From Chitinophaga agri (GTDB taxonomy: Bacteria > Bacteroidota > Bacteroidia > Chitinophagales > Chitinophagaceae), in assembly GCF_010093065.1 (NCBI RefSeq), contig NZ_CP048113.1, positions 5,660,001 to 5,724,000 on the forward strand: a stretch of 64,000 bases of DNA. The letters are read 5' to 3'. Positions 57,613 to 64,000 of the stretch are shown piece after piece; positions within the stretch are counted from its first letter, which is position 1, and each line of letters opens with the position of its first letter. The position numbers were made by a program, and so were the translations under genes. Under the pieces are notes generated by a model. The model was given only the letters and a program-made list of their open reading frames with translations. It was not told where the DNA came from and made no database searches.

Positions 57613-57729
57613 ATTCTGCATTTTTTGCGTAAATTAACGCACGGAAGATCACTGAAGACTTATATACATTAACCCATCCCTGCAACGCGATGTCAGGAAC
57701 AACAAGACACTATTTAAACCAAAATCACT

Positions 57730-58032
57730 ATGCATTTAACGGCAAGGGAGACTGAAAAACTATTGTTATACCTGGCAGGAGAACTTGCAGAGAAGAGAAA
57801 GGCCAGGGGACTTAAACTGAATTATCCGGAAGCAATTGCACTGATCAGCAGCCGGTTGCAGGAAGCTGCCAGGGACGGGCAGACGGTCGCGCAACTGATG
57901 CAGTATGGTGCTACCATACTTACCAGAGAGGATGTCATGGAAGGAATTCCTGAAATGATAGACGAGATCCAGATAGAAGCGACTTTTCCCGATGGTTCCA
58001 AACTGGTAACAGTACACCATCCTATCAGATAA
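57730..58032 (+). CDS. ureA: Urease subunit gamma
   Basis: A 100-residue urease gamma subunit of standard length (start [20 protein letters not shown]; conserved [16 protein letters not shown] and [23 protein letters not shown] segment). It is part of the (alpha-beta-gamma)3 urease that hydrolyses urea to ammonia and carbamate. It is the first gene of a compact operon ureABCEFGD. It lies 177 bp after ppc and past that gene's terminator, so its promoter is in this gap. Confidence 0.97.
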   Translation: MHLTARETEKLLLYLAGELAEKRKARGLKLNYPEAIALISSRLQEAARDGQTVAQLMQYGATILTREDVMEGIPEMIDEIQIEATFPDGSKLVTVHHPIR

Positions 58033-58074
58033 CAGACACGCCCATCCACCCACTTCTAAACCTCCTTGCTGCGT

Positions 58075-58449
58075 ATGATCCCAGGTGAATACTTTATAGC
58101 GCCAGGCGTTATTGACGCCAACAAGGGCCGTACCGTCGCACAGGTACATGTTGTCAATACCGGCGACAGACCCGTGCAGATCGGCTCTCACTGTCATTTT
58201 TTTGAAGTGAACCGTATGTTGTCATTCAACAGGGAACACGCCTTTGGTATGCGGCTGAACATTGCTGCCGGTACTGCTGTGCGCTTTGAGCCCGGTGAAG
58301 AAAAAACAGTAGAACTGGTATCACTGGGTGGTAACCGCCGCGCCTTCGGTATGAACGATCTTGTTAATGGGACTACCATAGGTGATAACGCCCGCAGTAA
58401 AGCCATGCAGCAGATCCATGACCAACAATTTAAACATCAGCCGGAATGA
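58075..58449 (+). CDS. ureB: Urease subunit beta
   Basis: A 124-residue beta subunit. A TTG three codons upstream is in frame, but the ATG at 58075 gives the standard start MIPGEYF. Conserved blocks are [37 protein letters not shown] and [10 protein letters not shown]. It is slightly longer than many at the C-terminus. Its stop overlaps the ureC start by 4 bp (ATGA), indicating translational coupling. Confidence 0.96.
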   Translation: MIPGEYFIAPGVIDANKGRTVAQVHVVNTGDRPVQIGSHCHFFEVNRMLSFNREHAFGMRLNIAAGTAVRFEPGEEKTVELVSLGGNRRAFGMNDLVNGTTIGDNARSKAMQQIHDQQFKHQPE

Positions 58450-60167
58450 GCCTTAAAATTAACCGTGACCGCTATGCGGCTATGTATGGTCCTACCACTG
58501 GCGACAAAGTACGCCTCGGTGATACGGACATCATCATTGAAATAGAACACGATCATACGGTATATGGAGATGAAGCCAAGTTTGGCGGAGGTAAGACCAT
58601 CCGCGATGGTATGTCTCAATCTGCTACGGCTACACGCGATCAGGGTGTACTGGATATGGTGATCACCAGTGTGATGATCATTGATCACTGGGGAATTGTA
58701 AAAGGGGACATCGGTATCAAAGATGGCCGTATCGTGAAAATAGGTAAAGCCGGTAATCCTGATACCATGGATGGTGTAGACCCGGATATGATCATTGGCG
58801 CCAGTACAGAAGTACATGGTGGCGCAGGACTGATCGCCACTGCCGGTGGTATTGATACACACATCCATTTTATCAGTCCGCAACAGATCACGCATGCATT
58901 GCACAGTGGTATCACGACCATGATAGGTGGAGGAACGGGGCCTGCGGATGGTACCAATGCGACGACTGTTACTCCCGGGAAATGGTTTATCAAAAAGATG
59001 TTGCAATCTGCCGATGCATTCCCTATGAATCTGGGCTTTCTTGGCAAAGGTAACTGCGCGACCGAGCCTCCCCTGTGGGAACAGATAGAAGCGGGTGCCC
59101 TGGGCCTTAAAATACACGAAGACTGGGGGGCTTCTCCTGCCGTGATCAACGCTTCGCTGAAAGCAGCCGATAAATACGATGTGCAGGTAGCTATTCATAC
59201 TGATACGCTGAACGAATCCGGCTTCCTGGAAGATACGATCCAAGCGATCGGCGGAAGGGTTATTCATACCTATCATACAGAAGGCGCTGGTGGTGGGCAC
59301 GCACCTGATATTATCAGGGCTGCGATGTATCCGAATATACTTCCTTCTTCTACTAATCCCACCCGCCCCTACACCGTCAATACCATCGATGAACATCTGG
59401 ACATGCTCATGGTATGTCATCACCTGGACAAGACGGTGCCGGAAGATGTGGCTTTTGCAGATTCACGTATCCGCCCGGAAACAATTGCTGCAGAAGACAT
59501 CCTGCATGACATGGGGGTATTCAGTATGATGAGCTCCGATTCGCAGGCTATGGGACGGGTAGGTGAAGTCATCATCCGTACTTGGCAAACGGCCGACAAA
59601 ATGAAGAAACAGCGTGGTGCATTAAAAGAAGACGAAGGCAGGCATAATGACAACTATCGTGCAAAGCGGTATGTGGCTAAATACACTATCAACCCCGCCG
59701 TCACACATGGTATCGCTGCACATGTCGGATCGCTGGAACCAGGCAAGCTGGCGGATGTGGTGCTATGGAAGCCTGCATTGTTCGGCGCCAAGCCTGAAAT
59801 GATCATCAAAGGTGGGATGATCATCTGTAGTCGCATGGGCGATCCGAATGCCTCTATTCCTACCCCGCAACCAGTGATATACAGAGAGATGTTCGGCGCC
59901 TTCGGCGGGGCACTGCACAAGACCTGTGTAACATTTGTCTCGCAGGCCGCAGCGGGCAAGAACATCGCGCAGGAATATGGTTTACAGAAGATCGTATTGC
60001 CGGTAAAGAACTGCCGCAACATTGGCAAGAAAGATATGATACACAACGACAGCACACCTGCAATAACCGTCAACCCCGAAACTTACCAGGTAACGGTGGA
60101 TGGTCAGGTACTGACCTGTGAACCGGCTACCGTATTGCCGCTCGCACAGCGTTATTTCCTGTTTTAA
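58446..60167 (+). CDS. ureC: Urease subunit alpha (catalytic)
   Basis: A 573-residue catalytic subunit with a dinickel centre. Metal and active-site residues are present: [14 protein letters not shown] (HIH), K222 in GLKIHEDWG (the lysine that is carbamylated), [30 protein letters not shown] with the catalytic His, and [16 protein letters not shown] with the Asp ligand. Length is normal. A 328-residue antisense frame covers its first part but is only a shadow. ureE follows 8 bp later. Confidence 0.98.
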   Translation: MSLKINRDRYAAMYGPTTGDKVRLGDTDIIIEIEHDHTVYGDEAKFGGGKTIRDGMSQSATATRDQGVLDMVITSVMIIDHWGIVKGDIGIKDGRIVKIGKAGNPDTMDGVDPDMIIGASTEVHGGAGLIATAGGIDTHIHFISPQQITHALHSGITTMIGGGTGPADGTNATTVTPGKWFIKKMLQSADAFPMNLGFLGKGNCATEPPLWEQIEAGALGLKIHEDWGASPAVINASLKAADKYDVQVAIHTDTLNESGFLEDTIQAIGGRVIHTYHTEGAGGGHAPDIIRAAMYPNILPSSTNPTRPYTVNTIDEHLDMLMVCHHLDKTVPEDVAFADSRIRPETIAAEDILHDMGVFSMMSSDSQAMGRVGEVIIRTWQTADKMKKQRGALKEDEGRHNDNYRAKRYVAKYTINPAVTHGIAAHVGSLEPGKLADVVLWKPALFGAKPEMIIKGGMIICSRMGDPNASIPTPQPVIYREMFGAFGGALHKTCVTFVSQAAAGKNIAQEYGLQKIVLPVKNCRNIGKKDMIHNDSTPAITVNPETYQVTVDGQVLTCEPATVLPLAQRYFLF

Positions 60168-60175
60168 CTACAACT

Positions 60176-60679
60176 ATGATCATTATAGAAAAAATAGAAG
60201 GCAACATCATTACCTGTCCGACAGAGCCACGGATCACTGATCCGCTGCAGCTGGAATGGTTTGAAACAGGTAAGCGGGTGTTGCGCCGCTATACACTCGG
60301 CGGACAGGAAGTCGCCCTGCGTTTCATGCGGGAAGCACCTATGCTGCAACAGGGAGATATTGTATGGATGGATGATAAGAAAGCGATCGTCATCAGCATC
60401 CTGCCTGCACAGGCGATTGTGCTACGGCCTGCTACAATGACGGATATGGCCGTGATCTGTTACGAAATTGGTAACAAACACCTGCCATTATTCCTGGATG
60501 GTGAGGACGTGCTGGTGCCTTACGAAGAACCGTTATTCCGCTGGCTTGAAGCAAGGGGATATGTGCCGGCAAAGGAACTCAGGACGCTAACCAATATGCT
60601 GAAAAGCAATGTTACGCCACACGGCCATGGCACTAGCGGATCACTCTTTAGTAAGATCATGCAGCTGACTGGCAAATAA
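60176..60679 (+). CDS. ureE: Urease accessory protein UreE (nickel chaperone)
   Basis: A 167-residue nickel metallochaperone that delivers Ni to the UreDFG-apo-urease complex. The N-terminal UreE domain and the C-terminal metal-binding domain are seen (CYEIGNKHLPLFLDG, including the key His). The C-terminal tail has only a short HGHG (TPHGHGTSG) instead of the long His-rich tail of some species, so nickel storage capacity is probably modest. Confidence 0.95.
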   Translation: MIIIEKIEGNIITCPTEPRITDPLQLEWFETGKRVLRRYTLGGQEVALRFMREAPMLQQGDIVWMDDKKAIVISILPAQAIVLRPATMTDMAVICYEIGNKHLPLFLDGEDVLVPYEEPLFRWLEARGYVPAKELRTLTNMLKSNVTPHGHGTSGSLFSKIMQLTGK

Positions 60680-60685
60680 ACTATT

Positions 60686-61372
60686 ATGCACAACTGGTTA
60701 CCATATCTCTTACATTTAAGCGATCCGACATTGCCGATCGGGGCGTATACACATTCCGGCGGACTGGAAACCTATGTGCAGCAGGGGGTGATCAAGGATG
60801 GTGTAAGTGCCGCTGCTTTCATTCGTAATACATTGGAACATAATCTGCCTTACAACGACGCCCTGTTTGCTGCACTGGCCTATCAGGCAACAGTAGCGGA
60901 TGATGTCTCATTACTGGTAGCGCTCGATCAGGAGTGCACAGCCCTGAAATCTCCTCAGGAGCTGCGTATGGCAAGTCAGAAGTTAGGGATCCGCCTGCTG
61001 AAGTTGTTTTCGCCGTTGGCGCAATATCCAACCGGAGAAAAATATATGCAGCAGATCAAGGCAGGTAGCGCCACCGGACATTATTGTCTGGCATTTGGTA
61101 TATATGCCGCGCTATCGGGCATTCCACTTACAGAAGCATTAACTGCTTTTTATTATAACGCGGCTACCGGTATGGTTACAACCAGCGTGAAGTTAGTCCC
61201 GCTGGGACAACAGCTGGGACAGCAGATCTTATTTGAACTGTTATCTCAATTACCTGCATTGGTAACGCGTACGCTGACGATACCAAGGGATATGGCAGGA
61301 CGGTGCAGCTTTGGCGCTGATATCAGCAGCATGCAGCATGAACGGCTGTATTCCAGATTATACATGTCTTAG
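60686..61372 (+). CDS. ureF: Urease accessory protein UreF
   Basis: A 228-residue all-helical accessory protein that helps assemble the UreDFG complex and acts on the UreG GTPase. The start [21 protein letters not shown] is the family signature, and [16 protein letters not shown] lies near the C-terminus. It begins 6 bp after ureE. Confidence 0.95.
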   Translation: MHNWLPYLLHLSDPTLPIGAYTHSGGLETYVQQGVIKDGVSAAAFIRNTLEHNLPYNDALFAALAYQATVADDVSLLVALDQECTALKSPQELRMASQKLGIRLLKLFSPLAQYPTGEKYMQQIKAGSATGHYCLAFGIYAALSGIPLTEALTAFYYNAATGMVTTSVKLVPLGQQLGQQILFELLSQLPALVTRTLTIPRDMAGRCSFGADISSMQHERLYSRLYMS

Positions 61373-61437
61373 GAATTGAATGCAGTGAAGATCATAGCGA
61401 ATTCTTTAATTCCTCCTTCCTAACTAAAATTAACACT

Positions 61438-62076
61438 ATGCAATCTCGTACATACATCAAGATCGGTGTGGCCGGACCTGTAGGCGCCGGTAAAACAGCA
61501 CTGATAGAAAGACTCTCCAGACAGTTGCATCAGCAATATAGTCTGGCTGTGATCACAAATGATATCTACACAAAGGAAGATGCGGAATTTCTGATGAAGA
61601 ACAGCCTTCTGCCTGCTGAAAGGATCATCGGTGTGGAGACAGGTGGATGCCCCCATACTGCCATCCGGGAAGACGCCAGTATGAACCTGGAAGCTGTGGA
61701 AGAAATAGCTACCCGGTTCCCGGACGTGGAACTCATTTTCATAGAAAGTGGTGGCGACAATCTATCTGCTACTTTTAGTCCTGATCTGGCTGATGTGACT
61801 ATTTTCGTGATAGATGTAGCAGAGGGAGATAAGATCCCCCGCAAAGGAGGGCCGGGCATTACCCGTTCAGACCTCCTGGTGATCAATAAAACAGACCTGG
61901 CACCCTACGTAGGTGCAAGTCTCGAAGTGATGGAGCGTGATGCCAGCAGGATGCGTCAGGGCAGGCCCTTTGTTTTCACCAATCTGATGACACTGGACGG
62001 ACTGGATGCAGTCATCGGCTGGATCAGGAAGTATGCCTTACTCGAAGCCGTAGAGGAGCCGGCATTGCTGCAATGA
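61438..62076 (+). CDS. ureG: Urease accessory GTPase UreG
   Basis: A 212-residue SIMIBI GTPase that couples GTP hydrolysis to nickel insertion. The P-loop [12 protein letters not shown] (about 11-22), [15 protein letters not shown], the CPH metal motif in [16 protein letters not shown], and [10 protein letters not shown] (G4) are present. Its stop overlaps the ureD start by 4 bp. Confidence 0.97.
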   Translation: MQSRTYIKIGVAGPVGAGKTALIERLSRQLHQQYSLAVITNDIYTKEDAEFLMKNSLLPAERIIGVETGGCPHTAIREDASMNLEAVEEIATRFPDVELIFIESGGDNLSATFSPDLADVTIFVIDVAEGDKIPRKGGPGITRSDLLVINKTDLAPYVGASLEVMERDASRMRQGRPFVFTNLMTLDGLDAVIGWIRKYALLEAVEEPALLQ

Positions 62077-62855
62077 CAAGTGAACTGGATATCAGGGCGG
62101 CGGTCAGGGGGACGCATACCTATCTGCAACACAGCTATTTTACCAAACCATTTAAAGTAGCCGATATCAGTGGTAGCCGGTCAGGCGACCTGCACCTGAC
62201 AATAATGACAGCATCTCCGGGAATACTGGATGGTGATCAGTATGAGATCAGTGTACATCTGCAGCCGGAGACCTGTGTGCATTTGTATACGCAGGCATAC
62301 CAGCGCATCTTTCAGATGGAAATGGGGGCAAAGCAACGATGGCAGGTGAGAATGGAAAAGGGCAGTAGCCTGTATTATCTGCCTCATCCCAGTGTACCGC
62401 ATGAGCGGTCCATATTTGACAGTGCCAGCCGTATTGAACTGGAGCCGGATTGCCGCCTATTGTGGGGAGAGATCATTACGTGCGGAAGAAAGCTAAGCGG
62501 AGAGATATTTCGTTGTGACTATTTCAAAAATGTACTGGAAGTATGGTGCCATGGCCGGTTGTTGTTCAAGGATGTTACCGTGCTGGAACCAGCCATTATA
62601 TCGCCTGGAGCAACAGGGCAGTGGGAAGGGTATACACATCAGGCATCACTGTTATGGTATGATGCACAGCAGGATATAGATGCAATGGCGACACTTATCC
62701 ATAACTGCCTTTCATCCGAAGAAAAGATCAAAGCTGGTGTGTCGCGTACTGCCGCGGGAGCATTGTTGATCAGGGTGCTTGGCAATGGAGGAGAGCAGCT
62801 TTATGCACTATTTAAAAGGATATCCTTACTCACAGGACAGGAAAGAAAACTTTAA
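62073..62855 (+). CDS. ureD: Urease accessory protein UreD
   Basis: A 260-residue scaffold protein (also called UreH) that binds apo-urease and UreFG during nickel insertion. Conserved segments are GVLDGD-like ([16 protein letters not shown]), [30 protein letters not shown] and [13 protein letters not shown]. Its position at the end of the operon, rather than before ureA, is common in Bacteroidota. Translationally coupled to ureG. Confidence 0.94.
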   Translation: MTSELDIRAAVRGTHTYLQHSYFTKPFKVADISGSRSGDLHLTIMTASPGILDGDQYEISVHLQPETCVHLYTQAYQRIFQMEMGAKQRWQVRMEKGSSLYYLPHPSVPHERSIFDSASRIELEPDCRLLWGEIITCGRKLSGEIFRCDYFKNVLEVWCHGRLLFKDVTVLEPAIISPGATGQWEGYTHQASLLWYDAQQDIDAMATLIHNCLSSEEKIKAGVSRTAAGALLIRVLGNGGEQLYALFKRISLLTGQERKL

Positions 62856-62865
62856 AAGATACTAC

Positions 62866-63567
62866 ATGAATGCAGCATTGCAATTACTGATCACAACCGC
62901 TGTGACCATCAGTTTTTTGCACACGGTAACAGGCCCGGATCACTATGTGCCCTTCATCGCCCTGAGCAGGGTCAGGGGGTGGTCCATATCGAAGACGGTG
63001 GGTTGGACGCTGCTGTGCGGAGCCGCCCATGTGGGTAGCTCGGTGTTATTGGGGTTACTGGGTATCGGCCTGGGATGGTCACTGTCAAAGATCAGTGGTG
63101 TGGAAGGTGTGCGGGGAGGACTGGCAGGATGGGCCTTGCTGACTTTCGGGTTGTTGTATACTATCTGGGGATTGAAACGGGCCTGGAGTAACAAGGTCCA
63201 CAAGCATTTTGACGTGTATGATAATGGCGAAATCTATGTTTATGAACATAAACACGGAGAGATTGTTTATCCACAGGAGCGGATGAAGGTCACGCCCTGG
63301 ATTATGCTGATCATTTTCGGATTAGGTCCCTGTGAGCCACTGATCCCATTGCTGACCTACCCGGCGGCACAGCATTCAGCATATGGTATGTGTATGCTGA
63401 TAGGCAGTTTTACACTGTTCACCCTACTGACCATGGTAGGGATGGTCTTATTAGGGTATTACGGCTTCTCGTTATTGAGAATCAGTTATTTGGAACGGTA
63501 TGTGCATGCGCTGGGGGGAGTAACAATACTGATCTGTGGCGTGGGTATGGTATGCCTTGGCTGGTAA
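62866..63567 (+). CDS. Urease-linked membrane protein, probable nickel/metal permease
   Basis: A 233-residue integral membrane protein with about six hydrophobic segments. An in-frame TTG lies inside ureD, but the ATG at 62866, 10 bp after the ureD stop, gives a proper N-terminal helix. The first helix contains FLHTVTGPDHYVPFIALSR, an H-x5-DH arrangement like the metal-binding first-helix motif of nickel/cobalt permeases, and the third block GLGPCEPLIPLLTYPAA is also typical. A central cytosolic loop (about 95-140) is charged. Urease needs nickel, so an uptake role fits; an exporter of the TauE/DsbD-like type is the alternative. Confidence 0.78.
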   Translation: MNAALQLLITTAVTISFLHTVTGPDHYVPFIALSRVRGWSISKTVGWTLLCGAAHVGSSVLLGLLGIGLGWSLSKISGVEGVRGGLAGWALLTFGLLYTIWGLKRAWSNKVHKHFDVYDNGEIYVYEHKHGEIVYPQERMKVTPWIMLIIFGLGPCEPLIPLLTYPAAQHSAYGMCMLIGSFTLFTLLTMVGMVLLGYYGFSLLRISYLERYVHALGGVTILICGVGMVCLGW

Positions 63568-63655
63568 GATTTAAGGAAAATTTAAGAGTCCGCTGAACGT
63601 TGCATGAATCGCGGAATCTTATGTATAAATGGCGGCATTTGGTACAGTAACTTCA

Positions 63656-63663
63656 TAGTTTTG
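63656..63663 (+). promoter_or_regulatory. Possible -7 promoter element of gnd
   Basis: TAGTTTTG matches TAnnTTTG, 83 bp before the gnd start codon. The nearest TTTG (63638-63641) is only 14 nt upstream, shorter than usual, so this is a weak call. Confidence 0.35.
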
Positions 63664-63746
63664 TCAGGTCAGATAATAGTATTTGCAATTGGTAATTGAT
63701 AATTCGTACTTTTACTTCATTCTTTTAGGCACTTACACGATAATTT

Positions 63747-64000
63747 ATGGCACAAAGCGTATTCGATTTTGGCATGATTGGTCTTGGCGTAATGGGACGT
63801 AACCTGTTACTGAACATGGCTGATCATGGTTTTTCCGTTATTGGTTTTGATAAAGATAGTACCAAGACCGGGGCTCTGGAATCGGCTGCTACAGCTGGCA
63901 CTACTGTAAAGGGAGTGGCAGAACTGGCAACCATGGTACAATTACTGGAGCGTCCGCGTAAGCTGATGATGTTGGTACCAGCCGGTCAGCCGGTGGATGA
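63747..64000 (+). CDS. gnd: 6-phosphogluconate dehydrogenase, 5' part (cut by window end)
   Basis: The first 84 codons of a gene running off the right edge. The start MAQSVFDFGMIGLGVMGRNL carries the Rossmann dinucleotide motif GLGVMGRN of 6-phosphogluconate dehydrogenases. NMADHGFSVIGFDKD and PRKLMMLVPAGQPVDE are further family blocks. The enzyme oxidises and decarboxylates 6-phosphogluconate to ribulose-5-phosphate in the pentose phosphate pathway. The long N-terminal spacing resembles the decarboxylating (GndA-type) enzyme. Confidence 0.93.
   Translation, partial: MAQSVFDFGMIGLGVMGRNLLLNMADHGFSVIGFDKDSTKTGALESAATAGTTVKGVAELATMVQLLERPRKLMMLVPAGQPVD

Noticed and set aside
58437..59423. A 328-residue minus-strand frame over ureC
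   Set aside because: The codon structure of ureC explains it; its product has no recognisable motif, whereas ureC is certain.

Overview
This window is chromosomal DNA from a Bacteroidota bacterium, most likely a Chitinophaga-type member of the Chitinophagaceae. The signs are a SusC/SusD pair, a GH92 mannosidase, ExbB-ExbD-ExbD-TonB, several signal-peptide or lipoprotein glycan enzymes, promoters of the TTTG / TAnnTTTG type, and class I lanthipeptide leaders of the Bacteroidota kind. Assignment to genus is inference; the rRNA would settle it.

Layout. 1-1530: 3' part of a 23S rRNA, a 5S rRNA and a terminator. 1550-6138 (minus): lipoprotein, LacI regulator and a large zinc metalloprotease. 6776-10073: ExbB-ExbD-ExbD-TonB operon with a clear promoter and terminator. 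10112-12839: mnmE and a royal-jelly/yellow-type lipoprotein. 13103-22374: a natural-product region with a free-standing NRPS-like protein (adenylation-carrier-thioesterase), a class A beta-lactamase, a full-length LanB (minus), two small lanthipeptide precursors with nearly the same leader and different cores, LanC, and a LuxR-type regulator whose receiver domain lacks the acidic pair and the conserved lysine. 22375-25910 (minus): two secreted proteins of unknown role and a GIY-YIG protein. 26327-30289: a two-gene McrBC-like restriction system, separated from the divergent GIY-YIG gene by nested inverted repeats. 30313-42185: aldo/keto reductase, S41 peptidase, GH92 mannosidase, amidase, a hypothetical protein and the SusC/SusD pair. 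42355-49277: an atypical SDR, an acyltransferase-like membrane protein, a LacI regulator, and a glycosidase-galK-galT operon whose promoter carries a LacI-type operator, with an inverted second copy 124 bp upstream. 49466-52876 (minus): sugar dehydrogenase and TonB-dependent receptor. After a gene-free stretch of about 1 kb come an orphan TonB paralogue, PEP carboxylase, a complete urease operon (ureABCEFGD) with a metal-permease-like gene, and the start of a 6-phosphogluconate dehydrogenase.

How the genes fit together. The most distinctive region is the lanthipeptide locus. LanB should dehydrate Ser/Thr in both peptides and LanC should close the thioether rings. A hairpin after the second precursor may set precursor well above LanC. 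No transporter or leader peptidase is visible, so export must be encoded elsewhere. The galactose operon has a readable regulatory circuit: regulator, operator pair and promoter. The McrBC-like pair and the GIY-YIG gene look like a small defence island. Where the longest open frame began with TTG or GTG ahead of a better ATG (for example the SDR, the sugar dehydrogenase, ureB, GH92 and the urease-linked permease), the start was moved to the ATG.
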